DNA of 64,000 nt from assembly GCF_002752675.1 (NCBI RefSeq), contig NZ_CP024608.1:1116001-1180000 (forward strand), read 5' to 3'. Under the pieces are notes generated by a model. It saw only the letters and a program-made list of their open reading frames with translations, was not told the origin of the DNA and ran no database searches. The position numbers and the translations under genes are program-made. This DNA comes from Massilia violaceinigra. GTDB taxonomy: Bacteria; Pseudomonadota; Gammaproteobacteria; Burkholderiales; Burkholderiaceae_D. Shown here piece by piece: positions 53,266 through 61,281 of this stretch (within the stretch, counting starts at the first letter, position 1; each line of letters opens with the position of its first letter).

Positions 53266-54300
53266 ATGCCCGCCCCTCACGACCTCGGATACCGCTCGCT
53301 GTTCGCCCACCCGGAACTGGTGCGCGAACTGATCACGGACTTTACTTCCTTCAGGCTGCTCGATGACGTTGCGCTGTCGGCCTTCGAGCGCGTCAATCCG
53401 GCGTATGTGAGCGAGCGCCTGTCGGCGCGTCAGGACGATATCGTCTGGCGCGTGCGGGTCGGCGAACAGTGTTTGTACGTGTACATCCTGCTCGAATGCC
53501 AGTCCGGCGTCGACCGCTGGATGGCGCTGCGCATGCAGACCTACATTGGCTTGCTGTACCAGGACCTGGTGAAGGGCCACCAATTGTCGCCAGGCTTGCT
53601 GTTGCCGCCGGTGCTGCCGCTGGTGTTCTACAACGGCTTGCCGCACTGGAGCGCCAGCATGGAGCTGGCCGGGCTCCTCATGCAAGCGCCCGCCGAGCTG
53701 GCGGCGTTCCAGCCATCCCAGCGCTACGTGCTGATCGACCAGCAGCGCCTGGATAGAACGGCGCTGGAAGCGAATGCCAGCTTGCTGGCGCTGCTGTTTC
53801 GGCTTGAACTTTCAGCCGGTCCCGATGTCTTACACCAAGTCCTGCCTGCCCTGGCGACGTGGTTTGCGGATGCGCCCCAGGCCAGCTTGCGGCGCTCGGT
53901 TCAGGTGTGGATCAACGCTCTGCTGGCGCGCGGAGCCAGCGAACGGGCGTTGTTGGTGGTTGACAGTGTGGAGGAGGGTGCTGACATGAAAGGTAAGCTG
54001 GACACCTGGGCCGAGGAGTTCGAGGAGCTCGGCTTTCAAAAGGGGAGCGCCGAAGGCATGGCGAAAGGTAAGGCCGAAGGTAAGGCGGAAGGTAAGGCGG
54101 AAGGTAAGGCGGAAGGGCAAGTCATTGCATTGCGCGCAGTGCTGGACAGCCTGTTACGCAACAGGTTCGGCGATTTGCCGGCTTCGGCAACGCAGCGCAT
54201 CGGCCAGGCAACCCAGGCTGAGCTTGAACAGTGGTTCCGGCGCAGCCTCAACGCGGGCAGCTTGCAGGCGGTGTTCGACGACGGTGCGGCGTCCACCTAG
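53266..54300 (+). CDS. Rpn family recombination-promoting nuclease/putative transposase
   Basis: 344 residues. PD-(D/E)XK nuclease signature: HDLGYRSLFAHPELVRELIT at the start, DDIVWRVRVGEQCLYVYILL and ECQSGVDRWMALRMQTYIGL with the Glu-x-Gln catalytic residues. PVLPLVFYNGLPHWS is the typical middle motif. Near residue 265 a run of KAEG repeats is encoded by 12-base repeats. Rpn proteins are DNA nucleases that promote recombination; many copies occur per genome. It appears to be a single-gene unit. Confidence 0.9.
   Translation: MPAPHDLGYRSLFAHPELVRELITDFTSFRLLDDVALSAFERVNPAYVSERLSARQDDIVWRVRVGEQCLYVYILLECQSGVDRWMALRMQTYIGLLYQDLVKGHQLSPGLLLPPVLPLVFYNGLPHWSASMELAGLLMQAPAELAAFQPSQRYVLIDQQRLDRTALEANASLLALLFRLELSAGPDVLHQVLPALATWFADAPQASLRRSVQVWINALLARGASERALLVVDSVEEGADMKGKLDTWAEEFEELGFQKGSAEGMAKGKAEGKAEGKAEGKAEGQVIALRAVLDSLLRNRFGDLPASATQRIGQATQAELEQWFRRSLNAGSLQAVFDDGAAST
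54067..54116 (+). repeat. 12-base tandem repeats inside the Rpn gene
   Basis: AAGGCGGAAGGT-type units repeat about four times, giving a KAEG series in the protein. Unit length is a multiple of three, so copy-number change would alter linker length without shifting frame. Confidence 0.75.
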
Positions 54301-54607
54301 ACACCTCAATCATTATTGCCGCCGGCATGACATCCGGCTTCGTGTCGCCTGCTCCCTTCTTCTGGCGCGGGATCCGGTCCGTGTCGTCATGACCGGTGTA
54401 CAGGCGCGAACAATCCATTGTCGCGCACGTGAACGCCACAGTTCACCAACAACCTGCCTTTCACCTGCCTGTCAACTGAAAAAATACGCATGAGCCTGTC
54501 CCGCCACAGTCATCGCATCGTCACATTTCATCGTTACATTTTCACATTTCTTCCTTCGCGAATCATCCACGCGGTCGTCGCATCCGTGGAGTCAACCTGG
54601 AGTAACG
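54301..54607. other. Intergenic stretch before the phospholipase gene
   Basis: About 307 bases. The part 54520-54560 is richer in A and T (repeats of CACATTTC and TTACATTT) and probably carries the promoter of the phospholipase operon. No gene, terminator or operator is clear. Confidence 0.4.
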
Positions 54608-55630
54608 ATGAAACCCGGACTGCTCGCCACCAGCCTCGCGCTGGCCCTGTTTGCCAGCGCACCTGCCAAGGCATGGCAACAAGAAACGCACCGCCGCATC
54701 GTGCTCGATGCGATCACCTTCATGAAGAACAACCCGTCCACCACCAACTACGCCAAACTGGCCGCCGGCGTCGCCAAGGCCGGCTACACGATGGAGCAGT
54801 TCGCCCAGGCAGTGGGCCAGGGCGCCTACGACGTCGACGACTTCGCCGACACCTACCTGTGCGGCGCCACCACCGGCAGCTGCCAGATGGCGCCGGTGTG
54901 GGGCCTGGGCTCCTCGCTGGCCAACTACACTTCGTACTGGCACTTCCAGAACCACAGCGGCGGGCGCGATGTGCACGGCAACGCCTTCGGCGGCTACAAC
55001 TACGCCAAGCTGAGCAATCGCGGCGATATCGACAAGCTGGCCGCCGGCTGGCTGGTGGGCGACTATCTCGACGATGGCGCCGGCGGTCTCAAAGGCTGGT
55101 TCGGCGACAGCAGCAAGTACAACAGCTTCGGCGTGACCGAGGCCAACTACCGCTTCGGCGGCACCTCCACCAGCAAGCAGTACGCCGATTTTGAAACCAT
55201 GCCGTTCCAGCCGATCGACAATCTCGGCCAGTACTGGTGGCAGCAATTCCTGGCGCGTCCGACCGCGCAGTCGCTCGGCTTCGTGCTGCACACGACCGAC
55301 GTGGTCCAGCCGCACCACACCTGGGGCACCTCGGGCAATGGCCATTCGGGCTGGGAGCAGTGGGTCGGCGACTATTACGAGCGCGAGCAGTTGAACGATG
55401 CCGCGCTGGTGCGCAGCGCCCTGGCCAGCTTTACGCCGCTGGCGCCCGGCGCCACCGATATCCGCGCGCTGCTGACCCAGGGCGGCAGCTATTCCTATGC
55501 CAACGGCGGCATCGTGCTGTCCTCAACCGACCATGCCGACCGCCGCGCGGTGGCGCGCGCCATGGTGCCGCATTCGATCGCGATGGTCGTGCACGTGCTC
55601 AACCGCGCCGCCGAGCGCCTGGCGATTTGA
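54608..55630 (+). CDS. Zinc-dependent phospholipase C, secreted
   Basis: 340 residues. The signal peptide ends APAKA, so the mature protein begins with Trp (WQQETHRRIVLDAI), whose N-terminal amino group and His are zinc ligands in this family. YDVDDFADTYL, SYWHFQNHSGGRD and LGFVLHTTDVVQPHHTWGTS supply further Asp and His ligands, and WEQWVGDYYERE closes the set. It hydrolyses phospholipid head groups outside the cell. Two helper genes follow with overlapping start and stop codons, suggesting a dedicated folding and secretion set. Confidence 0.85.
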   Translation: MKPGLLATSLALALFASAPAKAWQQETHRRIVLDAITFMKNNPSTTNYAKLAAGVAKAGYTMEQFAQAVGQGAYDVDDFADTYLCGATTGSCQMAPVWGLGSSLANYTSYWHFQNHSGGRDVHGNAFGGYNYAKLSNRGDIDKLAAGWLVGDYLDDGAGGLKGWFGDSSKYNSFGVTEANYRFGGTSTSKQYADFETMPFQPIDNLGQYWWQQFLARPTAQSLGFVLHTTDVVQPHHTWGTSGNGHSGWEQWVGDYYEREQLNDAALVRSALASFTPLAPGATDIRALLTQGGSYSYANGGIVLSSTDHADRRAVARAMVPHSIAMVVHVLNRAAERLAI

Positions 55631-56976
55631 ACCCGGCACGCACCTTGCGCGCGCTGGCCGGCGCCGTCTGGCTGGCCTGCGCCTGGCCGGGCGCGGCGGC
55701 GAACGGCCAGGGTGGCCAGGGCACGGCCGCCGCGCGCATCGACGGCGCGCCGCTGCTCGCGTTCAGCGTCGAGACCAGCTGGCGCATCGCGCGCGCCGCC
55801 GACCCGGCCGCCAGGCGCGGCGCCACGCTCGACGCGCTGATCGCCAACCGCCTGCTGGCCGACGCGGCGCGCAAGCGCTTCGGCGAGGCGGTTCTGTCGA
55901 CCGGCCAGCGGGTCGGCTTCGCGCGCGATGTCGCTATCGACGACCAGCTGGTGAGCACCCTGCGTACCTTGTACGGCGCGGAGATGGAGCAGGACCTGCG
56001 CAGGCTGCCCGGTGCCGGCCTGGACAGCCTGCTGCACCCGCAAGCGGTGAGCGAGGCCGCGCTCGACGGCGTATTCGGCAAGCCCGGCGTGCTGCAGCTC
56101 GATCTCAATCTCGATACCGCGCAACTGGCGCAGGCGGACAAGCTGGTGCTGCTGCGTTTCGCGCTGCCGCATGGCGGCGATGGCAGCATCACCTTGGGTG
56201 ACGTGTACCGGCGCCAGAACGTGCAGGGCAGGGTCGCGCTGTTCGCGCGCGAACGCAACTTCATGCAGCGGCAAGCCAGGGTGCAGGTGGCGGCGAGGTA
56301 CGTGCTGGACTGGAGCCGGCGCCGTTTCGGCACCGACGCCGTGGCCGACCTGCGCCGGGTGCTGGCCGACCAGGGCGATGTGCAAGCCATGCTGCGCCTG
56401 CACGGCATGGGCGACGACCAGCATGCCGGCAGCCGCCTGCTCGACCAGCTTGCCAGCCAGGTCAGCCCGGCCCAGGTGCGCGACTGGTACCAGCGCCACC
56501 GCGAGGACTTCGTGCGCATCGAACGGGTGCGGGCGCGCCATATCCGCCTGCCTGACGAAGCGACGGCGCGGACAGTGTCGGCCGCGCTGGCCGCAGGCGC
56601 CGATTTCGCCACTCTGGCGCGGCGCCATTCGGTCGCACCGAGCGCCGCGGCCGGCGGCGCGCTCGGCTGGGTTCGCCACGAAGGCCGCCCGGGCTGGCTG
56701 GCGCAACTGGTATTCGCCCAGGCCGAAGGCAAGGCCTCGGTGCCGGTGCGCACCCCGGCCCCACCGGATGCACAGGCGCCATGGGAAATTGTGCTGGTCG
56801 AGCAGCGCGTGCTGGGCTACCAGGAGGCCAATTCCGAATCGGTGCGCTACGTGGCCAGCCGGGCGCTGGCGCGCGAGATGGCGGCGGCGCAGCTGGCGGC
56901 GCTGCGCGCGCAATTGCTGCGCAAGGCGCGCATCGACATCACAGCGGCCGGCACGGCGTCGGCGGGGCCGGCATGA
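55627..56976 (+). CDS. Periplasmic parvulin-type peptidyl-prolyl isomerase
   Basis: 449 residues from a TTG start overlapping the phospholipase stop (TTGA). Starting there gives a clean signal peptide (LAGAVWLACAWPGAAANGQ); the longer open frame upstream is not used. The rotamase domain is at about residues 290-385: RVRARHIRLPDEATARTVSA, FATLARRHSVAPSAAAGGAL and GWVRHEGRPG. The region before it is helical, as in SurA/PpiD-like chaperones. Coupling to phospholipase C suggests it folds that enzyme after export. Confidence 0.85.
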   Translation: MNPARTLRALAGAVWLACAWPGAAANGQGGQGTAAARIDGAPLLAFSVETSWRIARAADPAARRGATLDALIANRLLADAARKRFGEAVLSTGQRVGFARDVAIDDQLVSTLRTLYGAEMEQDLRRLPGAGLDSLLHPQAVSEAALDGVFGKPGVLQLDLNLDTAQLAQADKLVLLRFALPHGGDGSITLGDVYRRQNVQGRVALFARERNFMQRQARVQVAARYVLDWSRRRFGTDAVADLRRVLADQGDVQAMLRLHGMGDDQHAGSRLLDQLASQVSPAQVRDWYQRHREDFVRIERVRARHIRLPDEATARTVSAALAAGADFATLARRHSVAPSAAAGGALGWVRHEGRPGWLAQLVFAQAEGKASVPVRTPAPPDAQAPWEIVLVEQRVLGYQEANSESVRYVASRALAREMAAAQLAALRAQLLRKARIDITAAGTASAGPA

Positions 56977-57521
56977 AGGCCGGCGCCCTGATCGCCGCGC
57001 TGGTGGTGGCCGCCGGCGCATCCTGGCTGGCGCGCCCGCAGGCCGCCACGGCGCCGGCCGCGCCGCTGAACGATCGTGCGGCCGTGCCGTCCGTCGCTGC
57101 CCCGCCACAGGCAGCGCGGGCCGCCCAGGCCGCGGGAGCGGGATGGTTCGGCGAGGTGCCGCGCGCCATGCCCGTGCCCGCGCCCGTGCCCGCAGCGGAA
57201 AGCATGGCCGATGCGCGCCGGCACGGCGACGCGCGCACGCCGCCACTGGCCCCGCCAACGGCGGCCGGCGCAGGCCCGACCGCCGCCCAGCTGGCCGATC
57301 CGCGGGCGTACCAGGCCTACCAGGCGGGCCAGGATGCGCGCGTCATTGCCGCCTTCGCCAACGCCGCCGAGCTTGAAGTGCCGCGCTTGCAGGCCGATGT
57401 CGAGCGCGCCCGTGCGGCCGGCATTCCGGCGGCGCAGATCGCCAGGGTGGAAGAAAAGATCCGCCGCCTGGAACAGCTGCGCCACGAGATCGTCAACCCC
57501 GCGCAACTGCCGCGCAACTGA
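56973..57521 (+). CDS. Small membrane-anchored helper of the phospholipase operon
   Basis: 182 residues from the ATG at 56973, overlapping the parvulin stop as ATGA. An N-terminal anchor (ALIAALVVAAGASWLARP) is followed by a long Ala/Pro-rich linker and a helical C-terminus (EVPRLQADVERARAAGIPAA, QIARVEEKIRRLEQLRHEIV). The plan of anchor, linker and helices resembles the lipase-chaperone-like protein beside the sphingomyelinase, but it is much shorter and no sequence motif is shared. Probably an export or folding helper; unproven. Confidence 0.6.
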   Translation: MKAGALIAALVVAAGASWLARPQAATAPAAPLNDRAAVPSVAAPPQAARAAQAAGAGWFGEVPRAMPVPAPVPAAESMADARRHGDARTPPLAPPTAAGAGPTAAQLADPRAYQAYQAGQDARVIAAFANAAELEVPRLQADVERARAAGIPAAQIARVEEKIRRLEQLRHEIVNPAQLPRN

Positions 57522-57524
57522 GCT

Positions 57525-58151
57525 TTACGGCCGGCTGCGCACGGGCGCCGCTGCCTGGCCGGCGGCCGCGCGCTTGTGGGCATCGCAGATGGTCCAGACG
57601 TAGATGGTGCTGCCGTCGACGCGCTCGGTTTTCTCGGGCGGCCATTCGCTCCCCATGTCGAACGCATGCGAGACCACGCGCGTGCCGACTTTTAACTGGC
57701 GCCACAGTTGTGGACGCAGGTCGCGGTTGACGCTGCTGAGCAGGTACAGCGTGACGACATCCGCGTCCGACAAGTCGGTCTTGAACAGGTTGCCGGCGAT
57801 GAATTGCACCTGCTGGCCAACCCCGGCCTTGCTGGCATTGTCGCGCGCCTCCCTGATGCGGGCCGGATCGAGGTCGATGCCGACGCCTTTTGCGCCGTAG
57901 CGTTTGGCGGCGGTGATGACGATGCGTCCATCGCCACTGCCGAGGTCATACAGGATGTCGCCCTTGCCAACCCTGGCGAGGACCAGCATGCGGTCGACCA
58001 CGGCTTGCGGCGTCGGCACATACGGCACATCGAGCGCGGGCCGCTGGGCCGCTGCCATGGGACTCATGCCGGCCAACAGCATGAACAGCAGCATGCCGGC
58101 GGCGAACCAGGCCGCGTTCGGGAATTGCTTGTTGCATCGGAACAGGTGCAT
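57525..58151 (-). CDS. Class I SAM-dependent methyltransferase with N-terminal signal/anchor
   Basis: 208 residues; AAGGAG precedes the ATG at 58151. A hydrophobic segment (FAAGMLLFMLLAGMSPMAAA) comes first, then the Rossmann SAM site GDILYDLGSGDGRIVITAAK and GVGIDLDPARIREARDNASK, and VVTLYLLSSVNRDLRPQLWR. The fold resembles the Dot1-like/class I methyltransferases found in many bacteria. Export of a SAM-dependent enzyme would be odd, so the segment may be an anchor with the enzyme facing the cytoplasm. It converges with the phospholipase operon. Confidence 0.85.
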   Translation of the reverse strand: MHLFRCNKQFPNAAWFAAGMLLFMLLAGMSPMAAAQRPALDVPYVPTPQAVVDRMLVLARVGKGDILYDLGSGDGRIVITAAKRYGAKGVGIDLDPARIREARDNASKAGVGQQVQFIAGNLFKTDLSDADVVTLYLLSSVNRDLRPQLWRQLKVGTRVVSHAFDMGSEWPPEKTERVDGSTIYVWTICDAHKRAAAGQAAAPVRSRP

Positions 58152-58181
58152 GGTGAACTCCTTGTGATTGAGGATGGAAGA

Positions 58182-58950
58182 TCAGGGTGTCGGCGCGCTG
58201 CCGGGCCGGCGCAGCAACGGCAGCAGCAGGCAGCCGCCCAGCGACTGGTTGTAGACGTACGACAAACTGGCCCACAGCATGTAGGCGCACATCGCGCAAA
58301 ACAGCAGCGGCAGCAGCGGGAACAGCGGCACCTTGAACGGCCGCGCCACATGCGGCTCGCGCACCCGCAGCACGAACAGCGATAGCCCGGCGAGCAGGAA
58401 GAACAGCCGGAACACGGGGGCGCTGAATTCGACCATGGCCTTGAAGCCGCTGCCGGTCCACGCACCGGCCAGCACCAGCAGCAGCGCCGCCGCGCACTGG
58501 ATGCGCAGGGCATTGGCGGGCGTGCCGCGCCGCTCGTCCCACACCCCCAGGCGCGCCCGGCCGCGTAGATCGAGCGCGCGCCGACGATGATGGTGGCGTT
58601 GATCGAGGTCAGCGCGGCGATGGCGACGATCAGCGAAATCATCGCGGCGCCAGCGCGGCCGAGGGCGGCATGCAGCAGGTCGGCGGCGAGCGCTTCCGAG
58701 CGGCCCATGCCCGCCATGCCCAGAGCGCTCCGATCAGCGACATGAGTCCGCCCCGGGCCCAGGCGGCGAACATCCACGGGGCCGAACCGGTCATGCCGGC
58801 CACCAGGGCCGGGGCCTTGAAGATGCCGGTGCCGACGACCACGCCGACCGTGAGCGCAATGGCTTCAGCGGGGCCGATGACCGCGCGCGGCGCCGCAGCG
58901 GCCGCGGGTTTTGCAGGCTCGACGAGGGGTATGGGCGTGGTTCCGGGCAT
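58182..58950 (-). pseudogene. Decayed APC-family amino-acid permease
   Basis: Three reading frames are needed to follow it. The start (58950 down) reads AEAIALTVGVVVGTGIFKAP, the conserved first helix of APC permeases. Near 58730 it passes into AALTSINATIIVGARSIYAA, a segment from the last third of such proteins. The end (58544-58182) gives SAPVFRLFFLLAGLSLFVLR and further helices. About 200 residues of the middle are missing and at least two frame changes occur. An intact member has about 450 residues, so the gene is not functional. Confidence 0.75.
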
Positions 58951-59027
58951 GCTGGAGGTCCGGTTGGCGGTGGCGCTCCATGTAAGAGGGCGGCGCCGGC
59001 GCTTCGTTGGGACCTTCGGTGTTGAGC

Positions 59028-59041
59028 TTGAGCTAGCTCAA
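59028..59041. promoter_or_regulatory. 14-base perfect palindrome in the lysozyme upstream region
   Basis: TTGAGCTAGCTCAA is perfectly self-complementary and is preceded by a further TTGAGC at 59022-59027. It lies about 190 bases before the GH25 gene start and 78 bases upstream of the decayed permease. It could be a binding site for a dimeric regulator; nothing identifies which. Confidence 0.35.
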
Positions 59042-59228
59042 TGTTTGTGTTGTCCGCGCTCGCGCGCTCTTGACGTACAAGCTTGCGCCAGTGCCGGACA
59101 TGCTAATCTGGCTGGCAGGCTCGACGCGAGAGGAAAGCATCACTTGGCCGATAGTGCCTGCCGTACCCTGGACTGTTCAAGCCATCTCACCAAGCGGGCC
59201 GCTCGCGGCCGCAGGAAGGAAACGCACC

Positions 59229-59858
59229 ATGAGCAATACGTTCTTGAAGGGGATCGACGTCTCGCATTTCCAGGGCACGATCGACTGGGCCAAAGTCGCG
59301 CAACAGGAGGTCGTGTTTGCCTACGCCAAGGCCAGCGAAGGCAACAGCGTCAGCGATCCCTTTTTCAGCGCCAACTATGCGGCCATGCGCGCGGCCGGCA
59401 TCGCGCGCGGTGCTTATCACTTCCTGCATGCGGACGCGGATGGGACGGCGCAGGCGCGCCATTTCCTGAGCCTGCTGGGGACCCCGCAGGCCGGCGACCT
59501 GCCGCCCATGCTCGACGTTGAGAAGGCCTGCGGCATGCAGGCAACGGCCATCGATCGCTGTGCGCTGGCCTGGCTGACGCAGGTGCGCGAGAGCTTGTCG
59601 TGCACGCCGCTGATCTATTCCTCGCGCGGCTTCTGGAACAGCAACCTGGCCGGCTGCGCGGCGCTGGCCGCGTATCCGCTGTGGATCGCCGAGTACACCA
59701 GCGCCGCCGCGCCGGTCTTGCCGCAAGGCGTGACCGGCTACGCGATCTGGCAGCACTCGCAAACCGGCAAGCTCGACGGCATTGCCGGCGCGGTCGACCT
59801 CGATCTTTTCAACGGCGACGCGCAGGCGCTGGCGCAACTGGCCAGGCCCGCGTCCTGA
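59229..59858 (+). CDS. Glycoside hydrolase family 25 lysozyme-like protein
   Basis: 209 residues from the ATG at 59229, with AGGAAGGAA upstream; the longer open frame is discarded. GH25 landmarks: KGIDVSHFQGTIDWAKVA with the first Asp, FAYAKASEGNSVSDPFF, GAYHFLHADADGTAQARHFL, PPMLDVEKACG with the catalytic Asp/Glu pair, LIYSSRGFW and WQHSQTGKLDGIAGAVDLDL. It cleaves peptidoglycan between MurNAc and GlcNAc. There is no signal peptide, so it may be released by lysis, by the type VI system, or be a phage-type enzyme. Confidence 0.92.
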   Translation: MSNTFLKGIDVSHFQGTIDWAKVAQQEVVFAYAKASEGNSVSDPFFSANYAAMRAAGIARGAYHFLHADADGTAQARHFLSLLGTPQAGDLPPMLDVEKACGMQATAIDRCALAWLTQVRESLSCTPLIYSSRGFWNSNLAGCAALAAYPLWIAEYTSAAAPVLPQGVTGYAIWQHSQTGKLDGIAGAVDLDLFNGDAQALAQLARPAS

Positions 59859-59870
59859 GCGGCTGAGCGC

Positions 59871-61019
59871 TTACAGCGGGGCGCGTACCACCGCCCCTTT
59901 TTTCCAGATCGCCATCAGGGCGCTGCTCAGGTTGATGCCTTCGTGGTCGTCTTCCGAGAACGGCTTGTTATAGGTCGCGATCGCGCCCGGCACCGGCAGG
60001 CTCAGCCTTTCCAGCGCGGCCTTGATCTTGGTGCCGTCGGTGCTGTTGGCCTGGCGGATGGCGGCGGCCAGCAGCAGGATCGAGTCGTGCCCGCCGGCCA
60101 CGGCGGTAGGATTGTTCATGCGCGGGCGCTTGTATGCGGCGCGGTAGGCGCCCTCGAATTCGCGTCCCGCCGCTGAACTGGCGCCTTCGACGAAGGTTTG
60201 CGGCGAGATCGCCCCTTCGGCGTGGGCGCCAGCCACGTTGAGGAACGATTCGGTGGCGTTGGTCCACGATCCGATGATCGGCAGGTGCATCCCCAGCTTG
60301 GCGCCGGTGGCGGCAACATGGCCCTGTTCGGTGCCGATGCCGTACAGCAGCAGCACTTGCGCGCCGGCTTCCCTGGCCTTGGCCAGCTGGGCCGACATAT
60401 CGGTGTCGCCGAGCTTGAAGCTGCCCACCGCGACCGCCTTGACGTCGTGCGTGAGCAGCTGCTTGACCATGTCGTCGTGCCCGCCCGTGCCGTACGGCGT
60501 GGTGTCGTGCAGCAGCGCGATTTTCTTGTAGCCCTTCTTGATCGCATAGTCGACCATCATCTGCGCCTGCAGCGTATCGGACGCCTGCACGCGGAAGGTG
60601 TAGTTGCCTTCAGGCGCGTTGGCGAAAGCCTTGGTCAGCTTGGTGCCGGCCGATGCCGGGACCACGTTGGGCAGCTTGGCCGCCTGCATCACCGGCTGGT
60701 AGGCCAGCACCACGCCCGTGTTCACGCCGCAGGAGCAGGCCACCACGCCCTTGGACAGCAGGGCTTTCATGTTTGCCGCCGCGTTTTCCGGCTTGCTTTC
60801 GTCGTTGACCTCGACCAGTTCCAGATTGCGTCCCATCACGCCGCCACGGGCATTGATCTGCGCGACCGCCAGACGCTGGCCGTCGCGCACCGCCAGACCG
60901 AGCGGCGCGGAACCGCCCGTCAGCGGCAGCATGGCGCCGATCTTGATGGTCTCGGCCGCAAACGTGGCGCTGCCGAGGCACAGCGTGACCGCTGCGAATG
61001 CGATATGGCTTAGTTTCAT
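59871..61019 (-). CDS. ABC transporter periplasmic binding protein, branched-chain amino-acid (LivJ) type
   Basis: 382 residues with a signal peptide (AFAAVTLCLGSATFAAE). The type I periplasmic-binding fold has IKIGAMLPLTGGSAPLGLAV, QINARGGVMGRNLELVEVND and ALLHDTTPYGTGGHDDMVKQ. Two adjacent Cys residues flank a Ser (ACSCGVNTG) at the usual ligand-binding SS position, an unusual feature. No permease or ATPase genes are beside it, so it is an orphan here. The ligand could be an amino acid, amide or aromatic acid. Confidence 0.88.
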   Translation of the reverse strand: MKLSHIAFAAVTLCLGSATFAAETIKIGAMLPLTGGSAPLGLAVRDGQRLAVAQINARGGVMGRNLELVEVNDESKPENAAANMKALLSKGVVACSCGVNTGVVLAYQPVMQAAKLPNVVPASAGTKLTKAFANAPEGNYTFRVQASDTLQAQMMVDYAIKKGYKKIALLHDTTPYGTGGHDDMVKQLLTHDVKAVAVGSFKLGDTDMSAQLAKAREAGAQVLLLYGIGTEQGHVAATGAKLGMHLPIIGSWTNATESFLNVAGAHAEGAISPQTFVEGASSAAGREFEGAYRAAYKRPRMNNPTAVAGGHDSILLLAAAIRQANSTDGTKIKAALERLSLPVPGAIATYNKPFSEDDHEGINLSSALMAIWKKGAVVRAPL

Positions 61020-61109
61020 GCGTAGTCCTTTTCCTTCTGGTCGGTGAGAGGCAAACTGCTGATGTTAAGCAAACTGATAGGGTTTCTGGCAAGGGCGCTT
61101 TAGTTTAAG

Positions 61110-61142
61110 GCAAATTTGCGGTACTGCAACAGTTAACTGTTG
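61110..61142. promoter_or_regulatory. Pair of palindromes between divergent transport genes
   Basis: GCAAATTTGC (61110-61119) and CAACAGTTAACTGTTG (61127-61142) are each perfectly self-complementary and lie 90-125 bases upstream of the binding-protein gene and about 140 bases before the purine permease gene. They may be operators for one or two dimeric regulators. No purine riboswitch fold was found. Confidence 0.4.
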
Positions 61143-61281
61143 TATTTGCGCCAGCCATATGCCGGAATAGATAGCGGTTATGCACAACTCATGCGATTCA
61201 GCGGCGAGCAGGTAGGATACGGTCGCAGACGGCACCTCGGCTGTTTCCATTCATCATGCATATTCACCAGGAGAGACCATC

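Noticed and set aside
54067..54116. CRISPR-like repeats
   Set aside because: These are short in-frame codon repeats inside the Rpn gene without spacers. No CRISPR array or cas gene was found in the window.
61020..61281. Purine riboswitch upstream of the NCS2 permease
   Set aside because: I could not find the paired stems and loop sequences of a guanine or adenine aptamer; only simple palindromes are present.
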